Origin: Bacteroidales bacterium
Lineage (GTDB): Bacteria; Bacteroidota; Bacteroidia; Bacteroidales; Marinilabiliaceae
DNA length: 64,000 nt
Assembly: GCA_017539645.1 (NCBI GenBank)
Contig: JAFYCM010000098.1
Coordinates: forward strand, 18,609-82,608
Direction of reading: 5' to 3'
The notes beneath the pieces were generated by a model that saw nothing but the letters and a program-made list of their open reading frames with translations, was not told where the DNA came from and searched no databases. The translations under genes and the position numbers were made by a program. This document shows positions 63,070 through 64,000 of the stretch, one piece after another. Each line of letters starts with the position of its first letter. The stretch's first letter is position 1.

Positions 63070-63176
63070 AGCCAGACAAAATAGTAAGCAAAAAACGAAA
63101 TGGTTTACGCCTTTTCTTTTGGTGCTTATGCAGAAGTGGAGCTAACGAGCTGGTAAAACTTCTAAACTAATTTATT

Positions 63177-64000
63177 ATGAAACACATTTTACTTTCAATT
63201 CTATGTGCCTTGCTCTTCACCATGCAGGCAAAAGCCGCTGAAAGTGGCGAAGGCTGGAGTCTCAGCGACGATGGCACACTTACAATTTCTGCTGACTTTA
63301 GTGGCTCATGGATTGGGGATTACCCCTGGTATTCGTATCAAGAATCCATAAAAAAGGTAATTATTAACGAGGGTGTTACCTCTATTGGCTATCAGGCATT
63401 CTATGGTTGCAGCAGTCTCACGAGCATAAATATTCCGGAGGGTGTTACATCTATTGGCAGTGGTGCATTCTCTCGTTGCAGCAGTCTCACGAGCATAAAT
63501 ATTCCGGAGAGTGTTACATCTATTGGCTATGGGGCATTCGCTGGTTGCAGCAGTCTCACGAGCATAAAAGTTGACGAGAATAATGCAAAATATGATAGCC
63601 GCGATAATTGCAATGCTATAATAAAAACCGAAAGCAACACCTTGATTGCAGGATGTCAAAACACCATTATTCCTGAGAGTGTTACTTCTATTGGCGAGGC
63701 TGCATTCGAAGGTTGCAGCAGCCTCACGAGCATAAATATTCCGGAGAGTGTTACTTTTATTGGCTATGTGGCATTCTATTATTGCAGCAGCCTCACGAGC
63801 GTATATAGTTATGCTACCACTCCTGCTAAATTAATATCTGGTGCGTTCTCTAACACAAATGAGAACCTCATTATATATATACCTAAAGGAACTACAGAAG
63901 CATACAAGGCTGCATGGAGAGAAGAATTCAATTTTGTAGAAATGCCTGCATCTTTCGAATACGATAGTAACTACGGAGACATTAAATTGATAAAGTGGAC
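63177..64000 (+). CDS. BspA-like leucine-rich repeat protein (partial)
   Basis: The frame runs from ATG 63177 to the window end (274 codons). A signal peptide (MKHILLSILCALLFTMQAKA) is followed by LRR_5/BspA-type repeats of 23 residues with the pattern INIPESVTSIGYGAFAGCSSLTS. The repeat DNA recurs every 69 bases (63408, 63477, 63546, then 63714, 63783). A non-repeat insert (KVDENNAKYDSRDNCNAI) interrupts it, as is typical. These are surface or secreted proteins, some linked to binding of host or bacterial partners. Its C-terminus is missing. Confidence 0.9.
   Translation, partial: MKHILLSILCALLFTMQAKAAESGEGWSLSDDGTLTISADFSGSWIGDYPWYSYQESIKKVIINEGVTSIGYQAFYGCSSLTSINIPEGVTSIGSGAFSRCSSLTSINIPESVTSIGYGAFAGCSSLTSIKVDENNAKYDSRDNCNAIIKTESNTLIAGCQNTIIPESVTSIGEAAFEGCSSLTSINIPESVTFIGYVAFYYCSSLTSVYSYATTPAKLISGAFSNTNENLIIYIPKGTTEAYKAAWREEFNFVEMPASFEYDSNYGDIKLIKW

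Larger units (their letters stand above)
62188..63176. other. Intergenic, about 990 bases, repeats and structured RNA
   Basis: Between divergent genes hsp20 and the BspA-like gene. It holds a cluster of GC-rich hairpins (62515-62658), REP-like sequences (62715-62792) and a long structured leader (62949-63069). A 97-codon minus-strand frame at 62466-62759 is a product of the repeats and was rejected. Confidence 0.6.

Noticed and set aside
63408-63830. Regular 69-base repeats that could suggest a CRISPR array
   Set aside because: The repeats are in frame and encode 23-residue leucine-rich units; there are no unique spacers.

Overview
The window reads as a chromosomal segment of a member of the order Bacteroidales (phylum Bacteroidota). 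The evidence is a SusC/SusD pair, TonB and ExbB/ExbD of Bacteroidota type, LptE-TPR-secG behind a sigma-54 activator, DUF4857, a BspA-like leucine-rich repeat protein and several promoters of the Bacteroidota form TTG-N19-TAnnTTTG (before frr, metK, gpx, tRNA-Glu and exbB). No phage, insertion sequence, CRISPR array or rRNA was seen. I cannot name a genus.

Layout. 1-3774: surface-glycan genes (3' end of a DUF5672 protein, two glycosyltransferases, LicD, glycerol-3-phosphate cytidylyltransferase). 4208-6161: a hypothetical protein, frr and a purH that encodes only the IMP cyclohydrolase half. 6173-12542: the elongasome genes mreB, mreC, mreD, mrdA, rodA and a DUF502 protein. 12663-14941: DUF177, rpmF, radA. 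15087-18276: two tandem tonB genes and metK, the last behind a leader that matches the SAM-II riboswitch. 18734-20705: peroxide defence, two glutathione peroxidases around an OhrR-type sensor. 20836-26818: a MINPP-like phosphatase (+), then guanine deaminase and a compact ABC-transporter operon ending at pyrH (-). 26946-31323: ECF sigma factor with partner, then sigma-54 activator, LptE, TPR protein, SecG. 31478-37533: small membrane protein, MATE exporter, cytidylate-kinase-like protein, folK and a TonB-dependent receptor with a Met/Pro repeat. 37707-39309 (-): fabH and a Nudix-like protein without its catalytic glutamates. 39848-42203: ExbB, a small membrane protein and two ExbD. 42435-43010: tRNA-Glu, rpsT, tRNA-Glu. 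43161-48975: manC, then an MlaE/MlaF lipid-transport pair followed by a large soluble hybrid-like histidine kinase. 49386-58952: a SusC/SusD locus with two secreted proteins, glyA and a GH43-type enzyme. 59014-62172: an orphan methyl-accepting chemotaxis protein, an outer-membrane beta-barrel and a small heat-shock protein. 62188-64000: a repeat-rich intergenic region, a long structured leader and a BspA-like gene cut by the window end.

Many genes serve the envelope: cell-wall elongation, TonB energisation (TonB at 15-17 kb, ExbBD at 40-42 kb) powering the receptors at 34 and 49 kb, LPS and phospholipid transport, and glycan decoration. The most unusual points are the metK SAM-II-like leader starting exactly at the predicted transcription start, the split purH, a palindrome over the -33 box of a peroxidase gene next to an OhrR sensor, and a roughly 100-nt multi-stem leader with a competing upstream strand before the BspA-like gene. 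Coordinates of regulatory sites come from reading the sequence by eye; no folding or database search was run.
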